Source of the DNA: Hepsetus odoe
Taxonomy: Eukaryota; Chordata; Actinopteri; Characiformes; Hepsetidae
Reading direction: 5' to 3'
Assembly: GCA_017165825.1 (NCBI GenBank)
Contig: CM029378.1
Location: 14,772,812-14,836,811 of the forward strand
Length of the DNA: 64,000 nucleotides
Shown here piece by piece: positions 50,001 through 63,956 of the stretch (positions are counted from its first letter, which is position 1; every line of letters begins with the position of its first letter). The notes below the pieces were generated by a model. It was given only the letters and a program-made list of their open reading frames with translations, ran no database searches and had not been told where the DNA came from. Both the position numbers and the translations under genes were made by a program.

Positions 50001-52639
50001 ACTTATACAGTACAGAGGTGATATTCCCAAAGCTAGCTAAGCAACAAGTGGGCATAAAGACAAGCCAGTATGTTTACCAGTAAATACCAGTATGTTTACT
50101 ATCTGTTAAATATTAGTATTTCCACTTGTTTTTTCACTTGAGACTTAAGCAGTAAAGGTAGTTTGTATATGTGTACATGGTTTATCTCTATCATTACCTC
50201 TTCTATGGGCAGCTCACAAGTCCCACTATATGTCCAAAAGAATACAGACATCCCTTCAGTTTAATCAATTGCTTTTAGCTGCACAAGTTGTATCAGCCAT
50301 ACAACAGAACTGGACACTCTGCACCAGCATGAGCCGAAGGTCACCATGCCCAGTGGCAAATGTGGGTTGGAATATGAAGCCCCCAGCATTGAGCTGTGGT
50401 GCAGTCTGATTCCGTTCTTTGAAGTGATATAGCGCCATACATTTTGTGGCTCAAAATGAATCATACTGCATGAGCTCCGAAGCACTGAATGCAGTGCAAA
50501 CTCACAGCAATGGGCTTCGGTAAAGACTTCCCAGAGGAACAGAACCTGCTACTGTAGCAAAGAGGGGAAAATGACCTGTTAATACACTTTATTTCATTTG
50601 ATAAACTGGAGAATAACAAACATTTGTCCATGTGTCCATAAACATTTGGGCATAATGCCAGTATTCCCAATGATCCTGATGACATAGACGAGAGTCATTT
50701 TATAAATTACAGGCCAGCATGTTTGATACGTTCTCAATAATTTATGCAATAAATGCAGTACATCATTGCAGCTCATTGACAATTGAAATTGCACTCTTTC
50801 AAATTACATTTTAAAAATAGTGATTCATTTTCAAGCCCTATTTTAAAAAACTACATCAAGTAGAAACACTACATGAAAAAAGAACCTGTGCACACATAGC
50901 TCCTCTAGCTGTGGTTCAGTGGGGGATGGGTGAAGCATGAGCCACAACTAAACTCAATCATTTAATGCTGTTTTACATTGGTCGTATCTGTACTTGTGTA
51001 AAACTTGCAATTGTGTAAATCAGTATTAACAAAGACAGGACTGCAATGTACTTAAGTGATGAGAAAAAGGAGAGAAATGTATGCTAAAATGTAAGCTACA
51101 AATCCATCTTAAACTCATTTCTTCCTGGTAGAGCTGCTCTCTTTTTACTGGGACTGAAGTACACACCAAATGTCTGGCATGATTACAAGAGATCTCTGAG
51201 ACGTCATGGTCATTCCAGGGCACATAGACGCTTCAGAGGGGCAGGGTCATATGGAGAAGATATTCCTGGGACTAAATAACAGGGGGTATCATTTTATTAA
51301 GTCTTTTAAAATGCCTTTCAACTCCAGGGAAGAGTATTAAATGTAGAACCGAGCCAATCCGAGCACCTCATGTCCAGGTCAGGAAAGAGTGACAGAATTA
51401 CATCGCACTGAAGTTCAGATGGCAGGGATGATAAAACAGACTGTGAACGTTTCCTTTCACTTGTCGGCTTCACTTCCTCCTGGTTATTAGTCTTTGCATA
51501 AAACAGTCTCCTCCATTTACTCTGGCAGACGGTTGACGGGAAGAGAGAACGCAAAAACATTATAGATATGAATTATAACCCTTAGTCTAAACAGCAGTAC
51601 ATGCAAAGCAGTAGCAGGCCAGCACTCCTTGTTAGGTGTAAATAGCAACCGTTCATCTGTAAGTATGCAAACAACACCGTTAACTCCTCTGGCTCTTGGT
51701 TTAGGAAAGACAACACAGAAATTCCATTTCACGATTGGAATTGGAGCCATCTGGTTGACGTTTGAGCTTAATTTCAGTGGCCTCATACCACAAACAGTAA
51801 AGAGGAGGCGGAGTGTGTGCTGATGAGCCGGGCAGGCCGGGTGGTCCATTACGATGGATAGGCCTCTGTCTGTCTGAGAAACCAGTGATAGCCACTTTTT
51901 CAGTGTGTAGAGTACATGACTGGGCTCCTCATTGAGAAAATGCTTGCCTCACCCATCTGTTCTTGCCCAAAAACTGCAATTGGAGATTACAGAGCTGTTT
52001 AAAAAATCGTTGCCACACAACTCCCAGTGCTCCTGTATGAGAAACTCAGGGAAGGGGGAAGAGACCAGAATAGCTTGGCCAATCTCCTGGCACCTCACAA
52101 CCTATTATAGTCAGTAAATAAAGCAGAACGTTTTTTGTTGAGATAAAAAAAATGCAAAAGCAACAAAAGCACCCCTCAAAAAACAACCCTCCTAAAATAA
52201 GCATGCAGAAGAAAAAAAATATCCATATATAGATATCTCTGTCTATGTGGACTCATGCACAGCAGGAGCAGTATGACGTCACCCCAAATTAATTGCAACA
52301 CCATAAAATGAAGGACCACTAGCTTCTAGTTCAAATTTCATTTGCTGGATTGGACAATAGAGCTAGTCGTCTTCACAAAAAACCCAAATTTAATAGCATG
52401 AAACCATTCCCCTGAAGTTTAGTGAAAGTTCACCAGAGTTTCTCGGAAACCAGCAGGGATCTGGAGTCATTATAATGGGCAAGGAGCATTCCAGCAGTTG
52501 AAAACTGCGTTAATTTATACTCACCCATTCTCAATGCCAAGGATTGTTTGAAGAATATTAATACATTTCAAAATCTCTTGGTTTCTGACTCTCATTCCCG
52601 TTCCCCCTAACCCCAAATACACACATAACCGTGCATGCA

Positions 52640-52652
52640 CACATACACACAA

Positions 52653-52731
<79 letters not shown>

Positions 52732-52740
52732 TACATACAC
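52640..52740. repeat. (CA)n microsatellite with CATA end
   Basis: About 90 bp of CA with two early interruptions, ending in three CATA units. Confidence 0.95.
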
Positions 52741-55095
52741 TCCTAGTCACACACTAATATTGAATCAAATTGCAGCGAATAGGAAATGCATGTAAACACA
52801 CAGTGACTTGCCATGGCAACACAGTTGAGTCTGACAGTATGTTTACACTCTGGAGAACTTGGTCCTTTTTCATTTTCCTGGTTGTTAGGAGATCCAGTTT
52901 CTATGGTAATTGTTGCACTTAGACCGACGCTCCTCTTTTTTAGGGAGTTGGTCACGTTGCAGTTATGTAGACATACTGAAATCATTAACTTCTGCATCTC
53001 ACATGTACAGAGAAAGATGAAGAGGGTTTAATTTTTTTTCTTATTCTGGCTGAACATTAAATACATCACTCCTCGCCAAAGTAAAATCATGACGTACAAC
53101 GCTAACACAATGGTTTCCACTTTCATCATGAAGAAGGTGTTTGTCATAAGATAAAATCCAGCTCTGTTTCTTACCAAAGCATCTATTCAAAACCTGCACA
53201 GAACCAACCAACATTTGTTTCTGTACACTTAATTGGACAGCATCTTTACTGTAATGTGACATTGTTGAGAGGTACAAACCATCCACCTTAGTCACGGAAC
53301 CAACAGCAATAGTAATTGTTAGTGTCAGCAGTGCTCCATAAAAGGGGATAATGTGGAGAAAAACCAAGGGAGATGCAGAGAGAGCGGGAGAGAACCCAGA
53401 GATGGAAGGAAAGATGTGATGATAGGGGAAACTAAGCAAGGTAATGCAGACGGAACATGCAATCTGACTAAACAATCTCGAGAGATTCAGGGCGCAGGAG
53501 TTGTGTGGGCGAGGACAGCAGGAAGAATGAACAGAAGGGAAGCGCAAGCAGACAACACGGCGAACATGGGCAAAAGGAAACACACTTCTCGCGCATGAAA
53601 CCTAAAAGGAACAGATTGATCCAGGTGCACAAACAAAGCAGATGAGAAATGAATGAACTGGATCACAGAGATGAAATGAAAAAGAGAGGGATAAACAGTG
53701 GAAGAGTTTGCCAGGTAAATCTCCTCCAGGGTTTTCTTCTACAGACAGCTTGTGCAGGTCTCTCATAGTCTCACTTTCTCTCTCCCCTCACAACAGTGTC
53801 TGTTTCCTTTAGTCAGGGGAACTAGCAAGGATGCATTGATGGAGTAGGATGACAGGGTTAACCAGGATGTTAGAACAGTGTGACACAGCAGAACTAGACT
53901 TTAGGGCCTATGTATGCTGTTTTTGCATTTACCTCAGCACTAACAAAAGATAGTTACTACAATACTCTCCAGAGATCGAGCTCTTGTTAACGTCTCATGA
54001 ATAATTTATTACAGCACTGCACATTTTGTAAGCATATGTGCAATACAGACATTGTATACGAAAACACAAGTTCCTAAAGGCCATATTACACTATTAGGCT
54101 TCAATTCTTGTGTGTTGACGTCAAAGGGGATAAAATACAGCACCTCCTAGTGGAAATCAGGGGTGGCTGTGAGCGAAGCTTTCTTTATAAGAATGAATCC
54201 ATCATTAGAAGATGTATTCTAAAAAATGGGGGTTTGTTAACAAATCTGATTTCATTTATTTGACCAAAGCTCCAGTGGCCCAGTCAAAACTGCTGGCAGA
54301 GCAAAACAAACAACAAAATAAAAACCCTCCTATAGATTGTCCACATATTATTAGAAAAAACGCACTAGATATTTTTTCCCTCCTCTTGAACAATTACTTT
54401 GTTCATTAGCTCTATTATTTTTTCAAATTAAATGTCATATTTCAATGGCGCTTTATTAAGTCAGAACCTCAAAATCTTTATTTAGACACCATGATGATGG
54501 CGGCAGGGAGCAATCTCTCAACGTATCTTTATTTATAAGTTGAAATTGATATAGTCAATGTCGGCTTTGGTCTAACGGCTTGTCTAAAGGTCACTCTCTA
54601 CCCCACAGGATGGCTGCACTGTCTCTGTCAACATGACCATAGGATGGATCCAGCAACACTGGATACACAGTGTAAAAGGTAATTCATGCACCAGAGCTTT
54701 ACTAAATCACAAGCACTTATATAAGCACCTTTTTAGAAGCATTTTCATGCAGAAAAAGTAACAAAATGCAAATATGTATACAAATATGAACTACTAATAT
54801 GAACAGTCAGTTAGTCAAACACAAAAACACCAAACAACACAGCAGTGGGCTGACAACACAGCAGTGGCAATCAATTCCAGTTTGCATTTGGGCCTGGACT
54901 CTCATTAAGCTGTAGATTCAGTCTAGTCTCCACAGGGATGTTCTTTTTCTCTTGTTAAGAATCAAACCACTTAATCCCTCTCCCACTCACTTGTGGTCCC
55001 TTTCAGTCAAAAGCCAACAAACAGAAGATTGGGGGATGTGTAAAAATGATATCCTCAGAGAGAAAAATATTGATCACTGCTCAAGAGTGTTGTTC

Positions 55096-55158
55096 AGAGG
55101 AGAGGAGAGGAGAGGAGAGGAGAGGAGAGGAGAGGAGAGGAGAGGAAAGGAAAGGAAA
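55096..55158. repeat. (AGAGG)n pentamer array
   Basis: About nine GGAGA-type pentamers decay to GGAAA at the right end. Confidence 0.93.
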
Positions 55159-56283
55159 GATACTATTTGCATCAGTAGATTTTCATAAATTACAGATAAA
55201 AACCAAACTGAATATTTGTTTAGAGATGATCTATTGTCTGTTATCTATGTGGTCATCATGACGGCCTTAATGCAAGGTGCACTCACAATGTCTTTTCCTA
55301 AATCTTTTCTCATCCATTAAAGCAGTTAAAGAGGGTGCATGAAACTAGGCTGTGAAAAACACAAAAATCCTTTCATCCAGTAGAACAATGTGCTTAAGAT
55401 TTCCAAACTGCTTCCAGTTACACTGGAGATTAAATTATGGTGTGGCATGTAGTGCTGGATCATGCTTTGAGAGAATACAAGAACTTTAGATGGTCTTAAC
55501 AGGGTTAAAGACAGGGTTAAAGACTGCTGTATATCATTTTAAGTAAGTGTTGAAAGGTTGGATGGTGGGGCTTTAAAGAAAATTGGCCATTCCACTTAAT
55601 GAATTAGGTTTAGTTGAAGTTTAGATTATACTGGCAGCATATCATTGAGTTTTCAGTTTAATGTTTGGCTACTGAGCTGGACTATGTTGTAGCTAATTGA
55701 ATGTCACACTAAAATGCTGCTTTAAAGAACATGAAAATCTTCTAGTACTTTTTGGGGTACTTCATGATGTCTTGTAAATAAATGTGACTCTCATCCCCAA
55801 AATATTACAGATCGAATATGGGAATTAAGTTCTTTAAAGAGTTCTCAGATATTAATAATGAGACTGAGCTTATTAGCTATTTTTAACAAGGATGCCAATA
55901 ATTAAGGAGCTGATTTTATGGCCTTGTACCTTCTAGACACTTTTACCTCCTAACTCATTAGATCTAGCTCATCCCACTAGCTTCCAAAACTTGATAAACT
56001 TACATTTGTGGTCAAACCACCATTATCCCCCTTCACCATATTCTCATTATCCACAGCAGGTATTTGTCTTCATAGAGCCTAAAGGTTAACTACAATCAGT
56101 ATCAGTGGATGAACATGTGATGTACTGAGAAGAGGGATTTCTAGCTGCTCATTTTTTATCTGCATTAAACTGTTTCATTAATTTCATAAAGATGTAAAAC
56201 ATCAAACTTCTACCAATAGATCATATTCTAGCTTGCGAGCTCCTCAAACCACTTGTCTCTTATATTTTGAAAGAGAAAAAATT

Positions 56284-56522
56284 GAAAGTGACAACCCTTG
56301 TCATTGTGAAACGTAGCCCAGTACAACACAACGAAATTCAAGCTCTGCATTTCACCCATACACACACGTGCAGCAGGAGGCAGCTATTGAAAGTGCCCGG
56401 GGAGCAGTGACGGGGACGGTACCTTGCTCAAGGGTACCTCAGGGCAACCAACTGGTGAGGGAATTGAACCCACAATCTTCCGATCTAGGGCAACTCCCTT
56501 ACCACTAGGCCACCGCTGCCCG
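56284..56522 (-). mobile_element. tRNA-derived SINE, minus orientation, full length (dimer unit A)
   Basis: It is well preserved: tail GAAAGTGACAACCCTTGTCA, then AGTGACGGGGACGGTACCTT, a reversed B box near GAATTGAACCCACAA and the head CACTAGGCCACCGCTGCCC. Its head is joined within three bases to a second copy in the same orientation. Confidence 0.85.
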
Positions 56523-56680
56523 GACCTCTGCATTTAACCAATGCACACACAATGCAGCAGGGGGCAGCTATGAAAGCGCCCAGGGAGCAGTGACGGGGAC
56601 GGTACCTTGCTCAGGGCAACCTACTGGTAAGGGATTTGAACCCATAATCTTCCACAAATCACTAGGCCACCGCTGCCCCT
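56523..56680 (-). mobile_element. tRNA-derived SINE, tail-truncated (dimer unit B)
   Basis: It begins in plus-strand order at ACCTCTGCATTTAACCAATG, lacking the usual tail, and runs through GCAGCAGGGGGCAGCTATGA and CGGGGACGGTACCTTGCTCA to the head TAGGCCACCGCTGCCCC. Together with the adjacent copy it forms a head-to-tail SINE dimer. Confidence 0.83.
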
Positions 56681-56683
56681 GTA

Positions 56684-56790
56684 GATTTTCCATCCGTCAT
56701 CGTCATTTTCTGCCGCTTGTCCCAAACGGGGTCGCGGGGGGTGCTGGAGTCCAACCCAGCTCACACAGGGTGAAGGACGAGGGACAGATT
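56684..56790 (+). repeat. Fish interspersed repeat fragment
   Basis: It contains TGCCGCTTGTCCCAAACGGG, GTCGCGGGGGGTGCTGGAGT and CCAACCCAGCTCACACAGGG, a phrase common in teleost repeats. It directly follows the SINE dimer and is related to the older fragment at 21750. Confidence 0.55.
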
Positions 56791-59055
56791 TTCCTGTAGA
56801 TCATAAATTAATAAGCTCAGCCTGCTAGCCTCTGCTATTAGAGCTAATCTTACCACTTTCGGACACAACCCAGGCAAACAGTGGTCCTCTTCTCAGGTTG
56901 CAAGGAGAGATTCTATGCTTATGGTTGTTGGTTGAACCAGAAAGTGATGAAAGACTGGAAAAATTCCATGCAAACCCCTGAAGTGACTGTTTTTTGGTTT
57001 TTTTCATTATATATGTATTGGCACTATGAGTGCATGTGAAAGTGCAAGGCTATCAGATTAAGAATCAGCTTGATTTTCTTTGGAAATTGCGTTTTTGAAA
57101 CAACAACAATAATAATAATAAGGTATGTAAATTACTCAAAAATATGGCTTTGCATGTTTTTTATTATTCAGGGAAGTTTGTTTCCATTGTTTGGCCTTGT
57201 TCCACTGTACTTAATTACTCATAAACATAGTGAGTAGATAAATTGATTAGCTAGTTAATTGACAGTAACACTCCTGTTTATTATCACGCTGCCATGATTA
57301 AACAGAGTGTTTCTGACAGCACAGGCTCAAAGTAAACATGTTCTCACCATCTGCACCTAACAACCCAACAAAGATTTGAAAGCACAGAAATCGTAGTTAA
57401 GGACTCTCAGCATCTCTGCAACTAAAACAAGATGGGGACTACACGAAACCCAGGAAAAACACACGAGAGCCGAAAGGCACTGTCACAGAGGAATACTCTC
57501 TAACAGCAGAGCGGGGAGCTTCAGGGGGAATCCTGGGACAGTAAACTAATGAATGTGTAAACAGGCAAGAGAGGTAAGTGGAACGTGTAGCAGAAGAAGA
57601 CTGATGACCCCTGTCTTCATAAAGGTATTTAGAAAAAACACACATATAAACACACAGACACATATACAGAATATAGACATGTACACATCATTTAGCTCAA
57701 TAAAAAGTTAAAGACAGAAAATCCAAAGTAAAGCCAAGAGATTGTTCAATTATAACGGAGTGAAATGTTGAAATTGAAATTTTATTGCCTGAAGTTGATT
57801 TGAGCTGGGTTTCATCATGCAAGATATATATCGCTGCCTGTTAAATTCCTCAGCAGAAGCAGTAGAAGATGAAGATTTGCTCCTGGTAAAGCAGTATTTT
57901 CAGACTTATACTCTAAATCGTAATAAACAGATCTATCAAATAAAGCACATGTGCTACTGCAACCGTGTTAGTTGCAAATTCAGTGCTTTCCCACATGCCT
58001 TCAGCAATGTACATGCAATTGGCAGGCTAGTTCATTTAAGAGAGCCCTGAAAAAAAGTGGATCGCAAGAAGTGCAAAGAAAAAAAGAAACTGCAAGGTGT
58101 TATAAAGCAGCACAGAACAATCAGGCTTCCACACTGTCTGAAAGCAAACAATTAACTCCAACTGAGGTACGGTAACACAAAATGCCTTTGCTTTTACACA
58201 GTAGAAAATGTCAAGAATTCTCTTTACTGAAGAAAAAAAAACTGTAATTAGCCAGCACTTGAGTTCCTCATTAACAACTTATCCTCGCATCCTTGGCTGG
58301 CTTGGAGAAAAGCTGAATGTTTGATTAAAGCTTGAGACACTGAAGACATTGCCTTGATTAATATTTTAACCAGCACAGAAACAGTGCGGGTTTAAAGGAA
58401 TGCTCCAGTCTGTGGAGGATCTTCCACACTTAACGAAACTGCAAAGCCTGCTCTTTTAGAGGCCTCAGCACACAAAGTTTCATTAATGCAGCACGTGCTG
58501 CTTCATCTGGTTTACGTTATTCTAGAATCATCAGGGAAGTGCAGAGAGCCGCTGCCCTGATTGGCCCAGAGAAGCCAGTGCCTCTGTTTCTGATTGGTCT
58601 TTTGGTAATTGCCCCCCTCTAGAGCAGTTAGTGCTTATTCTGGAATGTTGAAGTTGCAGCCAAAATTTCAAAGTTCAGCTAATTGGATGGGGGTGCAGGG
58701 GGTTTCTCCCTGGTGCTTTCACAAATAAAGTTCACTTGCCTCAAGATGGGAGTTTGGACAATTAGCAAAGCTATTAATACCCTCAGGTGGGAAAAAGGGC
58801 TTTCTGTGGAAGATACAGTAAGCTGAGGTGTTTCACAGGTTACCCTGAGGCAGCCTAGCTAGCACACACTCAACTGTAGCAGCTGGAGGCCACATGTAGA
58901 CAGCGGCTGGCTGAACCCAGGTCAGGTCCCACAGACATCAAGCCTGGGGCCCCTCTAGAGTGGGACAGCCTTAATGGGCTCACTTCAGTCTAGCATGGAA
59001 TAAAGGACATGGAGACAAGGAGTGCTTTCCTGAGACGCAGAACCAGGACTCTAGG

Positions 59056-59078
59056 AAAAGAAAGAAAGAAAGAAAAAA

Positions 59079-59134
<56 letters not shown>

Positions 59135-59138
59135 AAAG
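59056..59138. repeat. (GAAA)n microsatellite
   Basis: About 80 bp of GAAA tetramers with one A-rich interruption. Confidence 0.95.
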
Positions 59139-59927
59139 GCTGTCTTTATAAGGTGATGAAATGAGATCTGTTTTAAAGGAATAAAATTACTGGCCAGTGA
59201 ACAATATTTCTGATGGTTCACAGCAGAACAATAATTCTTCTCTGTCTGCTCTTAGATGCATATCAGATTTATTGTGAATTCGTGGAAAACCTCCTATTTT
59301 GCAATGCTAGTGTACATGGGGTTTCCCATCAGCCACTGAAACACTGATTCAAAACAGTCCAAAAAAACCTGTCCATAACTTTCCCCACCACACGACTACT
59401 TTCAGATAAATTGATATCATAACGTATGAGAGTTTGAAACTGCAGCGGTTAAATGGCCCAGAGACTGAAAAGGCTGGCTAGCTATCCTGTTATCCTAAGA
59501 TTTATACCATACCTCTCAGTTCTAAGCCCATGTGAAGCAAATTACATCAAACCTCCAATCTCACGCAATCTTTATACTGAGTTATAATTGCAAGCACTTT
59601 GAATGATAATGTTCTAGCCTAATGAATCATTAAAAGGCACTTGGTTCAATGAGGACCTCACTCTGTACAATAAACTCTAACTTCCATTTGTCTGCTAGAA
59701 ACCGCAGGTAGAATGCATTACTATTTCATGCACTTACCGCTCAGTTTCTCAGGAGAAAGTAATCAGTATAATCTAGAGTACTTGCACTATTTTGCAATAT
59801 GTGAGCCCCTCTAAATGATTCCGAATTCAATTACCAAGATGAGTGCATTCCAGTGCAGGCTAAAGTAAATCTCTCATTTAGATACAAGCACTGACAGTAA
59901 AATTTGATTTTGTGGTGTTTTGTGGTG

Positions 59928-59931
<4 letters not shown>

Positions 59932-59986
<55 letters not shown>
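59932..59986. repeat. (TG)n microsatellite
   Basis: About 27 TG units. Confidence 0.95.
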
Positions 59987-59989
<3 letters not shown>

Positions 59990-62282
59990 AGAGGCAGCTC
60001 TTTGAAGTCGAGGCTGGGGCAGAGCAGGAGACTGCCTGGTAGGCTCTAATGAGGCTGAGGAGAAGGCAGGCTGATGGAAACTGGGTTGACAGCAGGGCTT
60101 TGGTAACGTTTGACTTTCCATAAAGTTCAGTATGCCCGAGGCCCCTATAATGAGACTACAACGTGCATGAGAGAAAAAAAAAATACAAACACATCACGCT
60201 CGGTATATCTCTAAATGTATTCATTACAGAAACAAAGAAGCACAAATTTTCTTTTTGTGCCTAATGAGCTGAAGTGAGGACTGCTAGTGATTATGTTAAT
60301 AAAGCAAAAAGGTTGCCTATTACCCAAACATTACCGATTTCATAACTTCCACACATTCTGGTCACGGTCATTTATGTACCAGCCATGAACCACGAGGTCA
60401 TCAGGATATCAAAATGAAAAGTACAACACTCTAGAGCACTGGTAAATGATGAAGCATCAGCAGAAGCAACAGAAAGCAACAATTCTTTGAAACTTTCTTT
60501 AAAAACTAACAATAAAAAGGAATCAAAACAGACCTCCTCTGTAAATCAGTGATTCATCGGGAAATTCTTAGATGATTCAAGGCATATTTTTGCTTTCAAA
60601 AAACTCCAAAATGCTAACTTTACCAGAGAAAGCAACAATATTCCTAACTTTTAATGAAACGCAATGTAAATGTATTTTATTAATTCATTTATCTCTGTCT
60701 TTTTTATTTATTTATTTATATATTTTTTTGCTTATTGTTGTTTTTTCTTTCTTTTTTTTTTACGGAGATCCATAACAAATCCAACATATGGTCTTCTTAT
60801 AGCAAGGAAAAAGCTAACCTTTTTAAGCTTCCAAATTTCAAATATTTTTGTAATTTTTAAAGGATATGTGTGGTTAGATACTGATAAATATATTTTTCTT
60901 TTTGTGCCCTTTCAAAATTAAACTATATAATGCGTGATTCTGAATCCTTGGTAAATTACTCAAATAATGAGAAGTGACAAGTTTTTATATACACAAACTT
61001 GGTGCATGATGAAATGTTTTTTAGCCAGATTTTTAGCACATGGCTTCTTTCATGTCAATGTAAACTCATTATTTGTTAAAGTTGTATATGCTAGAGAATT
61101 AACAAGGCAAAACATTGATTGCCAACCACCATTTATTGTTTAGCTTACCACCTATCAGATCAGCTGTATGTTTCTCTTCAATGTTGATTTCAAAATGTTT
61201 TTGTTTAATCCAGATCCTACACATCTGTTCATGAATATGGATTAGGATATCTATAGAAAAAGCAATCTCCTCTCCGAACTCTTGAGATATTTGGTATTTA
61301 ACTTTCCCTAGATGCAAAGCTGCAGCTCTGGGTGAAGATGTTCTTTTGCCCACAACTGCAGACAGATTTTAGTGATATGATGTTGGTCGTACAGTGTAGA
61401 TAGTACATGCCTCTGTCTTTAACAGAGGACTTGATGAAGTAATGACAATTCAACTGTTCCTTATATAATCCCTTGGAATATTTTGTCACCCTTTCTCAAT
61501 TGCCACTCTAGATGATTGCCTGGTTCACATACATGCGTTGCCTTGCCTTCATTTTGAAAAACTGCTGTGAGGATTTCTGTCCACTCAACTACAAGAGCAT
61601 TAGTGAGGTACTTATGTTGGATGATTTGTTCTAGATCATACACACTGCTTCATCTCACCCTAGAGATACTGAAAGAATCTCCATCAGTCAAGAGAACGCC
61701 GTTCCACAGATCTACAGTTCAAACCTGAGTGCATTTAAACCTCTCAACTGAACTTTAAAATTTTACTACTAATTCTAAGGGTGTATATGTACAAGCTACA
61801 GCGTATCATTGAGAGCTAGCTCATTCATATGAAAACACACAATGAAGGATGCTGTAAGCCCATGTAAGAGATCCATGTGATCTAAGTTATGCATGACAGA
61901 GTTCTGAAAAATGTATCCATTAGCCGTCTGAGAAGCGACGGACACACAGAGGCCAGCATGCTAATCATCTCTACTGGAGTACACACTGGATGGTACAGAT
62001 GACAGCTGACTGGAACCTCCTTATCCTTCTAAATCCTTCATCATCTGCTATTGTACAGCATAATACTGCAACATCACAGCAGCTCTCCAGCTTACATTTC
62101 CATAGACATTTTATAGAGACTAGAAATTACAAATGAATGAATCATTCGACTTTAAAAAACTCATCTCACAACTGCACATCCATTAGATATTTACCTTAAC
62201 CAGTTCCATCCAATGCAAACAAAAATGACAGACATGTGAAAGCAACTTAAATATAGTCTGTACTGTGTGTCCGTACCGTATG

Positions 62283-62440
62283 TCTTGAGCAAGGTACCGT
62301 CCCCATCACTGCTCCCTGGGCACTTTCATAGCTGCACGGTGTTTGTGTGCATGGGTTAAATGCAGAGGTCCAGTTTCGTTGTGGTTCACTGTGTGCTGTG
62401 CTGTGACCTCGCAATGACAAGAATAGTCACTTTCACTTTT
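62283..62440 (+). mobile_element. tRNA-derived SINE, head-truncated
   Basis: It begins inside the body (TCTTGAGCAAGGTACCGTCC) and continues through TTCGTTGTGGTTCACTGTGT to the tail CAATGACAAGAATAGTCACT. The tRNA-like head is absent, the usual result of incomplete reverse transcription. Confidence 0.82.
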
Positions 62441-63244
62441 CCCTTCACTTCACTCAGATCATTTCAACGCCATGTCCAGCAGAGCAATATCAGCATTTGA
62501 GCAAAGTTTTTTGAAACGTAAAGAAACACGAAAAGAAAAGAACCGCCCTCCAGCAGGATCACAGGATTCTCTGTATGATTGCTTATGTGATCTGCTAAAT
62601 GATTCGCAGATGAATTGATTCTTAATGCAATCATAATTAACAACACTTAATTAAACCATTCCTAGACATTTTTCCTTATTTTGGGTTATTTTAAGAAGGA
62701 CAATAGAAGGCAGTAAACTAATTTCACTTGATAAAATGCTAAGAAACAGATTGAATTTGGTCACCCACAGCAGCAGTATGGAGTGACCTGTCAGCACCAG
62801 TGAGTCCTGATTTGAGCTTTAATGAGTAATGCACCCTGGATTCTGGATTTGTAAAGAGGAGGAAGGTTTGGAAGAGGGGAAAAAGAAGGCAATTAGTGTG
62901 CAAAATCAGAGTATTAAATGAGCACAGAAATAACACCATCCACAGCCCGACCGTTCACTAGGAACATGCCAACAGCTCACCATTTCATTCCAGCCTTAGG
63001 AGGCACTACTAAATTAGCCTTTTATAAATCGAGATGCTGCTTTTTTTTTTGAAAGCTTTCCTCGGTTGCCCTAATAATAAGTGGTCTGCTGCAATGCTAG
63101 TGAAATTACCAGACACTCAACATTGAAGATATATATCCAGAAGATTTGATGCTGTAAACATGTTTACAAATACATGGGATTTTTCACAAAGCTGATATCT
63201 TGAAACGAGAATATCCTCTCTTTGGCATACTAGCTTTGGCATAG

Positions 63245-63272
63245 ACACACACACACACACACACACACACAC
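63245..63272. repeat. (CA)n microsatellite
   Basis: About 13 CA units. Confidence 0.93.
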
Positions 63273-63663
63273 TCAGTAATAAGTATGTTTTTATTGATTG
63301 TAGGATACAGATTCAGTATAATGTGCATGTAAAACACAGAGGTACAATACCAATTTTGGGCAAGTAACTCTTGCTGTGCTGTACTTTATTATCCTGGAGA
63401 GTTGCTACAGCAGCAAACTACTATACAAAGAGCTTCTCTTAAGGTTTTAACCACTTCATGATGATTATGTGAGTTTATGTACCATTTTGTGACCTCTGCT
63501 CCGAATGGCTGCTATTTGTAATGCATCATGACCCTCTTAAAAATTAGAGAAGAGAGAGAAAAGCAAAAATTATCCCTTTTTGAATTCAAGGAGTACTGAA
63601 GGTATGGTTCTTCAGAGGATTTGATTAAGAGGAATGACATATGTAAACATAATGAACCCTTTT

Positions 63664-63745
63664 AAAAATAGAATAGAATAGAATAAAATAATCTTTTATT
63701 ATCCCATGAATGGGAAATTCGGGTGTTACAGGGCTCTTTATCAAG
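63664..63745 (-). mobile_element. Retroposon 3' tail with TATTC repeats
   Basis: On the minus strand GAATTTCCCATTCATGGGAT, then AATAAAAGATTATTTTA and four TATTC-like units. This is the form of a LINE 3' end with its short tandem tail. Upstream parts cannot be recognised. Confidence 0.45.
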
Positions 63746-63955
63746 AAAGACAGAAGGAACATAGAAAGATATATGTAAAGAAAAATATAAAGAATAAGGA
63801 CATCCATTAATTAAATTAAAGAAGTAAATTAAAGTTTTCCTTTGCAAGGACTGGAGGAGCCTTAAAGTAGGAACAGTATCTTTAAATTCTGGGGAGGTTC
63901 ATTAACTAAAACTCTTTTTTTTATATCTTTATATCTTTAAATTATACAGAAATAT

Positions 63956-63956
<1 letters not shown>

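Noticed and set aside
60859..60869. ATATCCTTT on the minus strand, a perfect U12 donor, as the possible end of exon 1
   Set aside because: The preceding codons in the required phase read ...SVSNHT and the sequence upstream is AT-rich. It does not resemble the conserved N-terminal exon ending in Cys-Asn-Pro. Most likely a chance match.
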